Source: Bradyrhizobium stylosanthis | Lineage (GTDB): Bacteria > Pseudomonadota > Alphaproteobacteria > Rhizobiales > Xanthobacteraceae | NCBI RefSeq assembly: GCF_001641335.1 | Contig: NZ_LVEM01000003.1 | Coordinates: 224,044 to 288,043 of the forward strand | DNA length: 64,000 bases | Direction of reading: 5' to 3' | Translations under genes and position numbers: made by a program | The notes under the pieces: model-generated | Seen by the model: only the letters and a program-made list of their open reading frames with translations | Databases searched by the model: none | What the model was told of the DNA's origin: nothing | Shown: piece after piece, positions 16,026 through 24,846 of the stretch | Layout: the number at the start of each line of letters is the position of its first letter | How positions within the stretch are numbered: position 1 is the stretch's first letter

Positions 16026-17408
16026 ATGAGCCATTTCATGCGCGCCGCCACTGTGCTGATGCTCGCCGGCTTGATCGGGCTCGGCATCAGCCCCGCAAGC
16101 CATGCGGCCGACGCCGCGAAAATTGCGCTCGTGATCGGCAACGCAAAGTACCCCGACAATGAATTCGTGCTCAACGACGTCGCCAACGACGCGCAGGACG
16201 TCGCCGAGGAATTGAAGCGCGACGGCTTCGTCGTCGATCGGCAGAGCAACCTCACGGGCGACGCCATGCGGCAGGTGCTGGACCGCTTCTATACCCGCAT
16301 CGATCGCGGCGCGGTCGCGCTGATCTTCTTCGACGGTTTCGGTATCCAGTCCAGCCGGCAGACCTACCTGCTTCCGGTCGACGCGCAGATCTGGACCGAG
16401 CCCGACGTCTCGCGCGACGGTTTCAGCCTCGACGCCATTCTGGCCGAGATGAACACGCGCGGCGCCGCGATCAAGATCGCGCTGATCGACGCCTCCCGCC
16501 GCAACCCGTTCGAGCGGCGTTTCCGCCGTTACTCGGCGGGTCTCGCGCCGGCCATCGCCCCGAGCAATACGCTGGTGCTTTATTCCGCAGCGCTCGGCGC
16601 GGTGACGGCGGGCGGCAGGACTGATCACGGCCTGTTCGTCACCGAGCTGCTGCGCGAGATGCGCGCGCCGAACATCGGCGCCGAGCAGGCGCTCGCCAGT
16701 ACCAGGAATGGCGTGGTTGCCGCCACCAGGCAGGAGCAGGTGCCATGGCTGTCGTCGTCACTGACGACGGAGTTCTCGTTTGCGGGTCCCGTGGCGCGTC
16801 CCCCGGACAGCAACGGCGCAGGCCAGACGCCCACCAAGCCCGAACCGCAGAAGCCGGCCTGCGTAGTGCCGCAAGCGGAGGCTGGCCCGAGTGCGGACGA
16901 ACTCGCAAGAGATCCCGTCATCGCCGATCTCGGCCGCAAGATCGCGGCCAACGGCAACGACATGGTTTCGCGCTACAAGCGCGGCCAGGTCTACGCCATC
17001 AAACGCGCCTACACGCTCGCCATGCAGGATTTCGACGCGGTGATCCGCCGCGCGCCCAGGGACGCCGAGGCGCTGAATAACCGCTGCTGGACGCGAGCCG
17101 CGACCGGCGACCTGCAAGGCGGCCTCGCCGACTGCAACCTCGCGCTCCAGATCAATCCCGGCTTGAGCGATGCGTTCGACAGCCGCGGGCTGGTCAACCT
17201 CAAGCTCGGCCGGACCGCGGACGCGATCAAGGATTACACCGACGCGATCCAGCGCAACCCGCGCTCCTCGTCCTCCCTGTTCGGCCGCGGCGTCGCCACC
17301 CGCAAGGGAGGCGGCGACGGCACCACGGACATCGAGCAGGCGAAGTCGATGAACCCGAATATCGCGAAGGAATTTGCCGGCTACGGCGTCACGGAGTGCG
17401 TGCCTTAG
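16026..17408 (+). CDS. Orthocaspase-like (C14) protein with TPR repeats, catalytic dyad replaced
   Basis: A 460-residue exported protein. A signal peptide (about 1-27, ending S-H-A-A-D) is followed by a caspase-type p20 domain beginning K-I-A-L-V-I-G-N-A-K-Y and running to about 250. Active homologues have the dyad in Y-x-G-H-G and D-A-C-R. Here these are F-F-D-G-F-G, with Phe105 instead of His, and I-D-A-S-R-R-N-P, with Ser157 instead of Cys, so proteolysis is not expected. After a proline-rich linker, TPR-like repeats span about 295-440. The combination suggests a periplasmic binding or scaffold protein. Its stop overlaps by 4 bases the stop of the convergent oxidoreductase gene. The neighbours give no further clue. 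Confidence 0.88.
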   Translation: MSHFMRAATVLMLAGLIGLGISPASHAADAAKIALVIGNAKYPDNEFVLNDVANDAQDVAEELKRDGFVVDRQSNLTGDAMRQVLDRFYTRIDRGAVALIFFDGFGIQSSRQTYLLPVDAQIWTEPDVSRDGFSLDAILAEMNTRGAAIKIALIDASRRNPFERRFRRYSAGLAPAIAPSNTLVLYSAALGAVTAGGRTDHGLFVTELLREMRAPNIGAEQALASTRNGVVAATRQEQVPWLSSSLTTEFSFAGPVARPPDSNGAGQTPTKPEPQKPACVVPQAEAGPSADELARDPVIADLGRKIAANGNDMVSRYKRGQVYAIKRAYTLAMQDFDAVIRRAPRDAEALNNRCWTRAATGDLQGGLADCNLALQINPGLSDAFDSRGLVNLKLGRTADAIKDYTDAIQRNPRSSSSLFGRGVATRKGGGDGTTDIEQAKSMNPNIAKEFAGYGVTECVP

Positions 17409-19492
17409 ACCACAGCCTTCTTGATCCAGACCTTGTTGTCGTGGAACGCGGCTCCGCCGATCGGTGCGATCGTGTCGGCACCCGTCAACATGTTGATGCC
17501 GCGGCCGCCGACATGATTCTTGTTCGGGTGAACCGACTCCGCGATCAGCACGCCGCGTCGCACGCCCTCGAACCACACCGCGACCAGCGTGGTCTCGCCG
17601 CGGGTGTTGCCGAGCGTCACCGTATCGCCGTCGGCGATATCGAGTGCCGCCGCATCCAGCGGATGGATCATGACGCTCGCGCGGCCCTCGCGCGCCTGCG
17701 AGGACGGCGTCTCGTTGAACGTCGTGTTCAGGAAGCTGCGCGACGGGCTGGTGGCAAGCCGGAACGGATGGACCTGGTCGGCATGCTCGATCACCGCCCA
17801 GTGGTCCGGCAGAGCTGGCATCTTGTCGAAATCACCCATCGTCACGCCGAACGGCGGATGCGCCCAGTCAGCCCTGAAGTGGAACTTCCCGTCGGCATGC
17901 GCAAAACCGTCGAGAAAATGCGAGGTGCGGAAATCCGGCTGCAGATCGCGCCATAGGTCGGCTTCGAGGCCGGCGATGTCGCCATGGTTGCTGAGCTTCA
18001 AGGTCGCGTCGATCAATTCGCGCGGCGTCATCTCGAAGCCCCGGTGCCTGGCGCCGAGCCGCGGCGCCAGCGCCTGCAGGACCTGGTGATTGGAGCGGCA
18101 TTCGCCGGGCGGGTCGATCAGCTTGGGACCGACGGAAATGTGCTGGTGGCCACCACCGTAATAGAGATCGTCGTGCTCCATGAACATGGTCGCCGGCAGC
18201 ACGATGTCGGCCATTTGCGCCGTCTCGGTCATGAACTGCTCGTGCACCGCCACGAACAGATCCTCGCGCGCAAAGCCCTGGGCGACCAGCGCCTGCTCCG
18301 GCGCCACCGTCACCGGGTTGGTGTTCTGGATCAGCATCGCCTTGACCGGTCCCTTGCCGCGCAGGGCCTCGGCGTCGCCGGTGAGGATGCGGCCGATCTT
18401 GGACTGATCGAGCGCGCGGACGCTGTGGTCGATCGCGTCGTGGCCCTCGATCATGGATTCGTTGAAGTGCCACAGCGCGTAATTGTTGAAGAAGGCACCG
18501 CCGCCTTCATATTGCCAGGCACCGGTCACCGCGGGAATGCAGTTCGCGGCATGCATCTGCATCGCGCCGTTGCGCGAGCGGGTGAAGCCGTAGCCGAACC
18601 GGAAGAAGGTCCGCTTGGTCTCGCCGACGGCCTTGGCAAAGGCCTCGATCTCCGCCACCGGCACGCCTGTGATCGCCGATGCCCATTCGGGCGTGCGCGT
18701 CCTCAGATGCTCTTCGAGCTCGGCCGGGCAGTCCGTGTATTTGTCCATGTAGGCGCGGTCGGCATAGCCGTCGCGGAACAGGACGTGCATGACACCGCAG
18801 GCAAACGCGCCGTCGGTGCCCGGACGCAGGATGATCTTGATGTCAGCCTGCTTCATGGTGTCGTTGTCGTAGATGTCGACCGCCGCGATCTTCGCGCCGC
18901 GCTCCTTGCGGGCCCGCGAGGCGTGCGTCATCACGTTGACCTGGGTGTTGACGGGATTGGTGCCCCAGATCACCACGAGATCGGACAGCGCCATCTCGCG
19001 CGGATCGACGCCCGCGATCTTGCCGGTGCCGATGGCGTAGCCGATGCGGGCGACATTGGCGCAGATGGTCTGATAGAATCGCGAATACTTCTTCACGTGC
19101 GTCAGGCGGTTGAGCCCGTCGCGCATCACGAGGCCCATCGTGCCGGCGTAGTAATAGGGCCAGATCGATTCCGCGCCGAACTCGCGCTCCGCCTGATTGA
19201 ACCGCTCCGCGATCTCGTCGAGCGCCTCGTCCCACGAGATGCGCGCGAACTGGCCCGAGCCCTTCGGCCCAATGCGCCGCATCGGAAACGTCACCCGCTC
19301 GGGGTGATGGATGCGCTCGGCATAACGGGCGACCTTGGCGCAGACGACGCCGGCCGTGTAAGTCTGCTTTTTCGAACCGCGGACGCGGCCGATGCTCCGG
19401 CCCTCGATCACCTCGACATCGAGGGCGCAGGCCGACGGGCAATCATGCGGACAGGTCGAATGGCGGATTTCAATCTTGGCGTGCTGGTTCAT
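17405..19492 (-). CDS. Cytoplasmic molybdopterin-dependent oxidoreductase
   Basis: A 695-residue member of the DMSO reductase/formate dehydrogenase-like superfamily, binding bis-MGD and one [4Fe-4S] cluster. Cluster cysteines are C14, C18, C22 (C-P-H-D-C-P-S-A-C) and C51 (V-V-C-A-K). Later sections include W-G-T-N-P-V-N-T-Q, P-A-T-M-F-M-E-H-D-D-L-Y-Y-G-G, and the C-terminal molydop-binding fold with H-P-L-D-A-A-A-L-D-I-A-D-G-D-T-V. There is no twin-arginine signal, so it should act in the cytoplasm. The ATG at 19492 lacks a clear ribosome site; a start at 19534 is possible. Substrate and electron partner are not visible. It is divergent from the TctC and molybdenum hydroxylase genes. Confidence 0.9.
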   Translation of the reverse strand: MNQHAKIEIRHSTCPHDCPSACALDVEVIEGRSIGRVRGSKKQTYTAGVVCAKVARYAERIHHPERVTFPMRRIGPKGSGQFARISWDEALDEIAERFNQAEREFGAESIWPYYYAGTMGLVMRDGLNRLTHVKKYSRFYQTICANVARIGYAIGTGKIAGVDPREMALSDLVVIWGTNPVNTQVNVMTHASRARKERGAKIAAVDIYDNDTMKQADIKIILRPGTDGAFACGVMHVLFRDGYADRAYMDKYTDCPAELEEHLRTRTPEWASAITGVPVAEIEAFAKAVGETKRTFFRFGYGFTRSRNGAMQMHAANCIPAVTGAWQYEGGGAFFNNYALWHFNESMIEGHDAIDHSVRALDQSKIGRILTGDAEALRGKGPVKAMLIQNTNPVTVAPEQALVAQGFAREDLFVAVHEQFMTETAQMADIVLPATMFMEHDDLYYGGGHQHISVGPKLIDPPGECRSNHQVLQALAPRLGARHRGFEMTPRELIDATLKLSNHGDIAGLEADLWRDLQPDFRTSHFLDGFAHADGKFHFRADWAHPPFGVTMGDFDKMPALPDHWAVIEHADQVHPFRLATSPSRSFLNTTFNETPSSQAREGRASVMIHPLDAAALDIADGDTVTLGNTRGETTLVAVWFEGVRRGVLIAESVHPNKNHVGGRGINMLTGADTIAPIGGAAFHDNKVWIKKAVV

Positions 19493-19726
19493 GGCCAAGT
19501 TCGTAACATCAAAATACCGGCCCGCCGAGGGCATTTATCCGGCAATGCCCATGCGATTTGCTCAAATCGCGCGCGCGGCAGGTTCCTGCCGCAACCGCGA
19601 AAGCGGCCCAAACCACACCGGAAGCCCTCCGATATTCCTAGCCCAACCGGGTTTGCGGGGCGTCGACAGTCCGCCTGCCGTACCGCTACAGTGCCGGCCA
19701 ACAAAAACGATATCAGAGAGGTGGGC

Positions 19727-20701
19727 ATGACAGCCCGAAGATTGATGCTGGTGCTGGCGGCCGGCCTGCTCGCCGGATTCTCGGCGCTCCCCTCCCTCGC
19801 GCAAGACTATCCCAACCACGCCGTGCGGATCGTCGTGCCCTTCGGCGCCGGCGGCCCGGCCGACGTCGCGGCCCGGCTGATCGGCAACGTGCTCCAGGAG
19901 AGCTTTGGTCAGCCCTTCGTGATCGAGAACCGCACCGGCGCAGGCGGCGTCATCGGAACGGTCGAGGCGGCGAAGTCGCCCGCCGACGGCTACACGCTGC
20001 TGATGATGTCCAACACCCAGACCGCGAACGAATCGCTGCTGACGGCGGACAAGCGCAAATACGAGCTGATGCGCGACCTCGCGCCGATCGCGCCGGTCAA
20101 CTATTCCGATCTCGTCGTCGTGGTGAACCCCCAGGTTCCGGCAAAGACGCTTGCCGAGTTCATCGCGCTCGCGAAAGCGCAGCCGGGCAAGCTGAACTAT
20201 GCCTCTTCCGGCCAGGGCACGCCGTATCACATGGCCGGCGAGCTGTTCAAAGCGATGGCCGGCATCGACGTCCTCCACGTGCCCTACCGCAACAGCGGCG
20301 AGGCGCGCAGCGGCGTGATCGGCGGACAGGTCCAGATGATGATCGACGCGGTGCCGGCGATGGCACCGAACATTGCCGAAAACCAGGTCCGCGCGCTCGC
20401 GACCACCGGCGCGAAGCGCTCGACTGTGCTGCCGAACGTGCCGACCGCCGGGGAAGCCGGCGTGGCCGGCTACGAGGCGACGATCTGGCTCGGGCTGATG
20501 GCGCCTGCCGGGACGCCGAAACCGGTCATTGACAAACTCAACGCCGCTGTCAACGCAATGGTGAAGCGGCCGGACATCATAAAACTATGGTCCGAGCAGG
20601 GCGCCGTACCCATGTCAATGACACCGCAGGAATTTGAAAAATTCCTGCGCGGCGACATCGAGAAATGGGCCGACGTCGTCAAGAAATTCGACAAGTCCTG
20701 A
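19727..20701 (+). CDS. TctC/Bug-family periplasmic solute-binding protein
   Basis: A 324-residue Bug-type receptor. The signal peptide ends near S-L-A-Q-D. The mature protein has Y-P-N-H-A-V-R-I-V-V-P-F-G-A-G-G-P-A-D-V, the first ligand loop, and the second loop A-S-S-G-Q-G-T-P-Y-H-M-A-G-E-L-F. The ATG at 19727 follows GAGAGGTGGGC; the same frame stays open far upstream but that part is antisense to the oxidoreductase gene. It lies 12 bases before the molybdenum hydroxylase genes and is probably in their operon. It may therefore deliver the N-heterocycle, aldehyde or other compound that the hydroxylase attacks. No TctAB genes are present. Confidence 0.92.
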   Translation: MTARRLMLVLAAGLLAGFSALPSLAQDYPNHAVRIVVPFGAGGPADVAARLIGNVLQESFGQPFVIENRTGAGGVIGTVEAAKSPADGYTLLMMSNTQTANESLLTADKRKYELMRDLAPIAPVNYSDLVVVVNPQVPAKTLAEFIALAKAQPGKLNYASSGQGTPYHMAGELFKAMAGIDVLHVPYRNSGEARSGVIGGQVQMMIDAVPAMAPNIAENQVRALATTGAKRSTVLPNVPTAGEAGVAGYEATIWLGLMAPAGTPKPVIDKLNAAVNAMVKRPDIIKLWSEQGAVPMSMTPQEFEKFLRGDIEKWADVVKKFDKS

Positions 20702-20713
20702 GGCGTACTGCTC

Positions 20714-21184
20714 ATGTCCATTCTTCAATTCCGGCTCAACGGCGATGCGATCGCCGTGGACGCTGATCCGGACCAGATGCTGCTCGACGTGCTGCGCGGC
20801 CGGCTCAGCATCACCGGTGCACATTTCGGCTGCGGGGCCGGCGAGTGCGGCGCCTGTCACGTCATGGTCGGTGACCGCGCGATGACCTCCTGCGACATGC
20901 CGATGTGGTCGGTCGCGGGCAAGGACGTCGTCACGGTCGAAGGCCTCGGCACCGCCGAGCGGCCACATCCGCTGCAGCGCGCCTTCATCTCGGAGCAGGC
21001 GATGCAATGCGGCTATTGCGCCTCGGGAATCCTGATCACCGCGGCCGCCCTGCTGAGGCGCAATCCGTCGCCGACGGAGGCCGAGGTGAGAGAAGCGCTC
21101 GACCGCAATTTTTGCCGCTGCGGATCGCATAACCGCATGGTGCGCGCGGTGCTTCGCGCCGCCTCGGAGATGGCTGCGTCATGA
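20714..21184 (+). CDS. [2Fe-2S] small subunit of molybdenum hydroxylase
   Basis: A 156-residue electron-transfer subunit of the xanthine dehydrogenase/isoquinoline 1-oxidoreductase (IorA) type. The plant-ferredoxin-like cluster is bound by C-G-A-G-E-C-G-A-C plus a later C in M-T-S-C. The second, helical-domain cluster is bound by C-G-Y-C and C-R-C-G. Length and order are normal for the family. Its stop overlaps the start of the large subunit (ATGA at 21181-21184), showing coupled translation. It carries electrons from the molybdenum centre of the large subunit to an acceptor that cannot be identified here. Confidence 0.93.
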   Translation: MSILQFRLNGDAIAVDADPDQMLLDVLRGRLSITGAHFGCGAGECGACHVMVGDRAMTSCDMPMWSVAGKDVVTVEGLGTAERPHPLQRAFISEQAMQCGYCASGILITAAALLRRNPSPTEAEVREALDRNFCRCGSHNRMVRAVLRAASEMAAS

Positions 21185-23307
21185 CCTCCCCTGCCCCGAC
21201 ACTGCCGGTAAGCCTTGCAGCCAATCCAAGGCTGTCATCCTGGGTAAAGCTCAGCGGCGACGGCCGCGTGGCGATCTCGCCCGGCAAGGTCGAAATCGGC
21301 CAGGGCATCGTCACGGCGCTGGCGCAGATCGCCGCGGACGAGCTCGACATCGATATCGGCAGAATCGAGATGATCCGCGCCTCGACGGCGGCAAGCCCGA
21401 ACGAGGGCGTCACGTCGGGCAGCCTGTCGATCCAGCAATCCGGCCGGGCGCTGCGCCATGCCTGCGCCGAGGTACGCCAGCGCTTTCTGGTCGCGGCGTC
21501 GGAGCGTCTCGGCGTTGACGCCGCACTGCTCAATGTCGATGACGGCACGATCTCGGGCCCCGGCAATGTCAGGACCAGCTATTGGGAGCTCGCCGGCGAT
21601 GTTTCGCTCGAGCACGACGCCACCCCGGGCGCGACAGCGAAGATCGCCGCCAGGCGCGCCATCGCCGGACATTCCGTCCAGCGCGTGGACATTCCCGACA
21701 AAGTGTTCGCGCAGCCGCGCTTCATCCATGACCTTGCATTGCCTGGATTGCTGCACGGACGCGTGCTGCGGCCGGACGTGTCGGGCGCCAGGCTGATCGG
21801 GCTCGATGAAACTGCAGCGCGGACCGTTCCCGGCCTCGTCGCGATCGCCCGCGACGGCGGTTTTGCCGGCGTGGTCGCCGATAGCGAGACAGCGGCGGAC
21901 GCCGCGCTGAAGGCCCTGCGCAAGGGCGCGACATGGTCGGCCGGCGAGCCGCTGCCCGATGAAGATGATCTCGCAGGCTTCCTGAAAAGCCAGCCGGTCG
22001 AAACGACCATCATCGACGCCAGGCCGGCGTCGGCGCAGCGCAAGCCCGCGCAAACCCTCCGCCGGCAATACACCCGCCCCTACATCGCCCATGCCTCGAT
22101 CGCGCCATCCTGCGCCATGGCACAGTGGGACGGCGATCGCGTCCGTGTCTGGACACACAGCCAGGGCGTCTATTTGCTGCGCGCCGATCTCGCGATTGTG
22201 CTCAAGCTGCCCGCTGAACACATCGTCGTCGAGCATATGGAGGGCGCCGGCTGCTACGGCCACAATGCCGCCGACGACGTCGCGCTCGACGCCGTGCTGC
22301 TGGCGAAAGCAGCCGGCGGCCATCCGGTCCGGGTGCAGTGGTCGCGCCATGACGAGATGAGCCACGCGCCGTTCGGTGCGGCGATGGCCATCGAGGTCGA
22401 GGCCGATCTCGATGCAGACAACGAGATCGTCGGCTGGCGCCATTCGATCTGGAGCAACGGCCACGCGGCGCGTCCGGGGCGCGCGGCCCAGCCGGCGTTG
22501 CTCGCCGCGTCCGAGATCGCCAAACCCTACCCGCGCATGGTCTCGACCAATCCGCCGGCGGCCAATGGCGGCGGCGGCGACCGCAACTCGATTCCGCTCT
22601 ACGACTTCCCGGCCTGGACGATCACGAGCCACCGGCTACTGACGATGCCGGTGCGAACCTCGGCGCTGCGGACGCTGGGCGGGCAAGGCAATGTATTCGC
22701 CATCGAGTCCCTGCTCGACGAGATCGCCGCCTTGCGCGGCGAAGACCCCGTCGCGTTCCGCCTGCGCCATCTGCGTGACGAACGGGCGCGCGACGTCATC
22801 CGCGCGGCGGCCCGACGTGCGCAATGGAAGCCGCAGAAGAGGGCCGGAATCGGCCACGGCATCGGCTTTGGCCGCTACAAGAACACGGGTGCCTATTGCG
22901 CCGCGATTGCCGAGATCGAAGGTGCCGAGGACATTCGCGTCAAACGGCTGACGCTTGCAGTCGATGTCGGCGAGGCCATCAATCCGGACGGCGTCATCAA
23001 CCAGATCGAGGGCGGCGCGATCCAGGCGACGAGCTGGGTTCTGAAAGAGCGCGTTCGCTTCGATCGGACCCGCATCACCTCGGCCTCGTGGACGGACTAT
23101 CCGATCCTGACCTTCAGCGAGGTGCCGGCGGTCGATGTCGAGATCATCCAGCGGCCGGAGATCGAGCCCGTCGGTGCAGGCGAAGCCGCGCACGGTCCGG
23201 TGACGGCGGCGATCGCGAACGCCGTGTTCGACTGCCTCGGCGTGCGCGTACGCGACCTGCCGATCACCCGCGACAGGATCATTGCAGCCATGGAGCTCGC
23301 ATCGTGA
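21181..23307 (+). CDS. Molybdopterin-binding large subunit of two-subunit molybdenum hydroxylase (IorB-like)
   Basis: A 708-residue catalytic subunit of the xanthine oxidase family, likely using a molybdopterin cytosine dinucleotide cofactor. Two Ald_Xan_dh_C2-like halves are seen. The cofactor-binding glycine loops include G-A-G-C-Y-G-H-N and R-T-L-G-G-Q-G-N. The catalytic glutamate is in V-G-A-G-E-A-A-H-G-P near the C-terminus. With the small subunit it forms an IorAB- or NicAB-type enzyme; no FAD (CoxM) subunit and no cytochrome domain are present. Such enzymes hydroxylate N-heterocycles or oxidise aldehydes. Signal sequence is absent. It overlaps the next gene by GTGA at 23304-23307. Confidence 0.92.
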   Translation: MTSPAPTLPVSLAANPRLSSWVKLSGDGRVAISPGKVEIGQGIVTALAQIAADELDIDIGRIEMIRASTAASPNEGVTSGSLSIQQSGRALRHACAEVRQRFLVAASERLGVDAALLNVDDGTISGPGNVRTSYWELAGDVSLEHDATPGATAKIAARRAIAGHSVQRVDIPDKVFAQPRFIHDLALPGLLHGRVLRPDVSGARLIGLDETAARTVPGLVAIARDGGFAGVVADSETAADAALKALRKGATWSAGEPLPDEDDLAGFLKSQPVETTIIDARPASAQRKPAQTLRRQYTRPYIAHASIAPSCAMAQWDGDRVRVWTHSQGVYLLRADLAIVLKLPAEHIVVEHMEGAGCYGHNAADDVALDAVLLAKAAGGHPVRVQWSRHDEMSHAPFGAAMAIEVEADLDADNEIVGWRHSIWSNGHAARPGRAAQPALLAASEIAKPYPRMVSTNPPAANGGGGDRNSIPLYDFPAWTITSHRLLTMPVRTSALRTLGGQGNVFAIESLLDEIAALRGEDPVAFRLRHLRDERARDVIRAAARRAQWKPQKRAGIGHGIGFGRYKNTGAYCAAIAEIEGAEDIRVKRLTLAVDVGEAINPDGVINQIEGGAIQATSWVLKERVRFDRTRITSASWTDYPILTFSEVPAVDVEIIQRPEIEPVGAGEAAHGPVTAAIANAVFDCLGVRVRDLPITRDRIIAAMELAS

Positions 23308-24002
23308 CGACAGTGAACATTTTGAGCGGCGGTGCCGCGCAAGGCCTGGTGCGCGGCCTCGCCGATGCGTTCAAGGCGCAGACCGGCGCCGGCATCGACG
23401 GCGAATTCGGCGCGGTCGGCATCATGGCCGACAAGCTGCGCGCGGGAACACCCGCCGATCTCGTCATCCTGACCCAGGCGCTGCTCGCAAGGCTTGCCGA
23501 AGAGAAGCTCGTTGTCCCCTCCGCGATTGCGGATGTGGGCCGGGTCGAGACCTCACTGGCGGTTCGCAGCCGCGATCCCAGGGTGACGGCAACGACCGAA
23601 TCCGATTTGCGCGAGGTGCTGCGTTCGGCGGACGCGATCTACGTCCCCGATATCAAGGCGTCCACGGCGGGACAGCACGTCGCGAAAGTGCTGAACCAGC
23701 TCGGCATCGCCTACGAGGTCGCCTCGCGTCTCAAGATATTTCCAAACGGTGCAACCGCGATGCGGGAGCTCGCGATGTCCACCGCAACGCGGCCGATCGG
23801 CTGCACGCAGGCGACCGAGATCATCGCGACCGACGGCATCGCACTTTCGGGGGCGCTGCCGCCGGGATGCGAGCTCGTGACGATGTACACGGCCGGCGTG
23901 ACCGCCCGAGCCGCGCATCCGAAAGAGGCCGCTGCGCTGATTGCGTTGCTGACCGGCGCAGACAACAAGGAACTGCGCCAGCGCGTAGGCTTTGCCGGCT
24001 AG
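23304..24002 (+). CDS. ModA-like substrate-binding-fold protein without signal peptide
   Basis: A 232-residue protein with the type II periplasmic-binding fold of molybdate-binding ModA. The chain starts directly in the first strand (V-N-I-L-S-G-G-A-A-Q-G-L-V) and has the typical later parts F-G-A-V-G-I-M-A-D-K-L, P-A-D-L-V-I-L-T and F-P-N-G-A-T-A-M-R-E-L-A. No signal peptide precedes it, and the GTG start inside the stop of the hydroxylase gene leaves no room for one. It therefore probably stays in the cytoplasm. Linkage to a molybdenum enzyme suggests binding of an oxyanion, cofactor precursor or the enzyme's substrate, but no function is proven. No ModBC genes are near. Confidence 0.85.
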   Translation: MTTVNILSGGAAQGLVRGLADAFKAQTGAGIDGEFGAVGIMADKLRAGTPADLVILTQALLARLAEEKLVVPSAIADVGRVETSLAVRSRDPRVTATTESDLREVLRSADAIYVPDIKASTAGQHVAKVLNQLGIAYEVASRLKIFPNGATAMRELAMSTATRPIGCTQATEIIATDGIALSGALPPGCELVTMYTAGVTARAAHPKEAAALIALLTGADNKELRQRVGFAG

Positions 24003-24017
24003 GAGCCGATAACGGCG

Positions 24018-24824
24018 TTATTTGTGCAGCTGGGTGAGACCCGTCGGCGGGCCGTCCACAGCGGTCCAGCCGCCGTCGACGAACAGCGTGCTGCCGCTGA
24101 CATAGCTCGCGGCATCCGAGGCGAGATAGGCCACCGCGGTGGCGACCTCGTCGGCGCTGCTCCAGCGGTTGAACACCGTGTGGCCGGCGTAGAGATTGTA
24201 GATGTCGGGGCGCTGCTTGAACGGGCCGGTCAGCGCGGTCTCGGCGATGCTCGGCGCGATCGCGTTGACGCGCACGCCGGCATGGCCGACCTCGGAGGCG
24301 AAGCCCTTCACCAGCAGGCCGATGGCTGCCTTGGTGGAGCCGTAGACGCCGAGGCCCGGCTCGATGGTCACCGCGCGCACCGAAGAGCAGGCGATGATGC
24401 TGCCGCCCTTCTGCGCGACCATGATGCGGCCGAAGGCCTGGAAGAACCAGACCGTACCCTTGACATTGAGGTTGAGAACGCGATCGAGATCCTCCTCGGT
24501 GTAGTCGAGGATGGTCTTGCGGATGTTGAGACCGGGCGTCGTCACCGCGATGTCGAGTCGCGAGAACTTCTGCATGACCGTCTTGGCAAGCGCATTGACG
24601 TCCGCGGCGCTCGCGGCGTCGCAAGCCGCTGCTTCCGCCCAGCCGCCCTTGTCGCGAATGCCGGCGGCGGTCGCTTCCGCGGCATCAAGCGCGCGATCGG
24701 CGCAGACCACGCGAGCCCCCAATCCGGCCAGCGCCTCAGCGGACGATTTGCCGATGCCTGAGGCGGCGCCGAGCACCACGGCCGTCTTGCCGGTAAGATC
24801 GAAGAGCTTGCGATAGTCGGTCAC
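24018..24824 (-). CDS. Short-chain dehydrogenase/reductase
   Basis: A 268-residue classical SDR using NAD(P)H. The dinucleotide loop is G-A-A-S-G-I-G (19-25) and the catalytic set is S148, Y161 and K165 (Y-G-S-T-K). An Asp at the end of strand 2 (C-A-D-R) favours NAD over NADP. The start is GTG at 24824, with AGGGAGA nine bases upstream. It lies 22 bases behind the TRAP permease gene and closes that operon, so it probably oxidises the hydroxyacid, sugar acid or polyol imported by the transporter. It converges on the ModA-like gene with a 15-base gap. Confidence 0.92.
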   Translation of the reverse strand: MTDYRKLFDLTGKTAVVLGAASGIGKSSAEALAGLGARVVCADRALDAAEATAAGIRDKGGWAEAAACDAASAADVNALAKTVMQKFSRLDIAVTTPGLNIRKTILDYTEEDLDRVLNLNVKGTVWFFQAFGRIMVAQKGGSIIACSSVRAVTIEPGLGVYGSTKAAIGLLVKGFASEVGHAGVRVNAIAPSIAETALTGPFKQRPDIYNLYAGHTVFNRWSSADEVATAVAYLASDAASYVSGSTLFVDGGWTAVDGPPTGLTQLHK

Positions 24825-24846
24825 GGACGAAATCTCCCTGTTGCTG

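Noticed and set aside
16026..17408. Caspase-like gene as part of an anti-phage defence system
   Set aside because: No nuclease, CRISPR, toxin or sensor genes adjoin it; it has a signal peptide and lacks the catalytic dyad.
17984..19726. Upstream extension of the second TctC gene to 905 codons
   Set aside because: The extra part is antisense to the molybdopterin oxidoreductase gene; GAGAGGTGGGC and a signal peptide mark the true start at 19727.
20529..20541. TTGA-CAAAC-TCAA resembling an FNR/FixK box
   Set aside because: Spacing is five, not six, and it lies within the TctC coding sequence.
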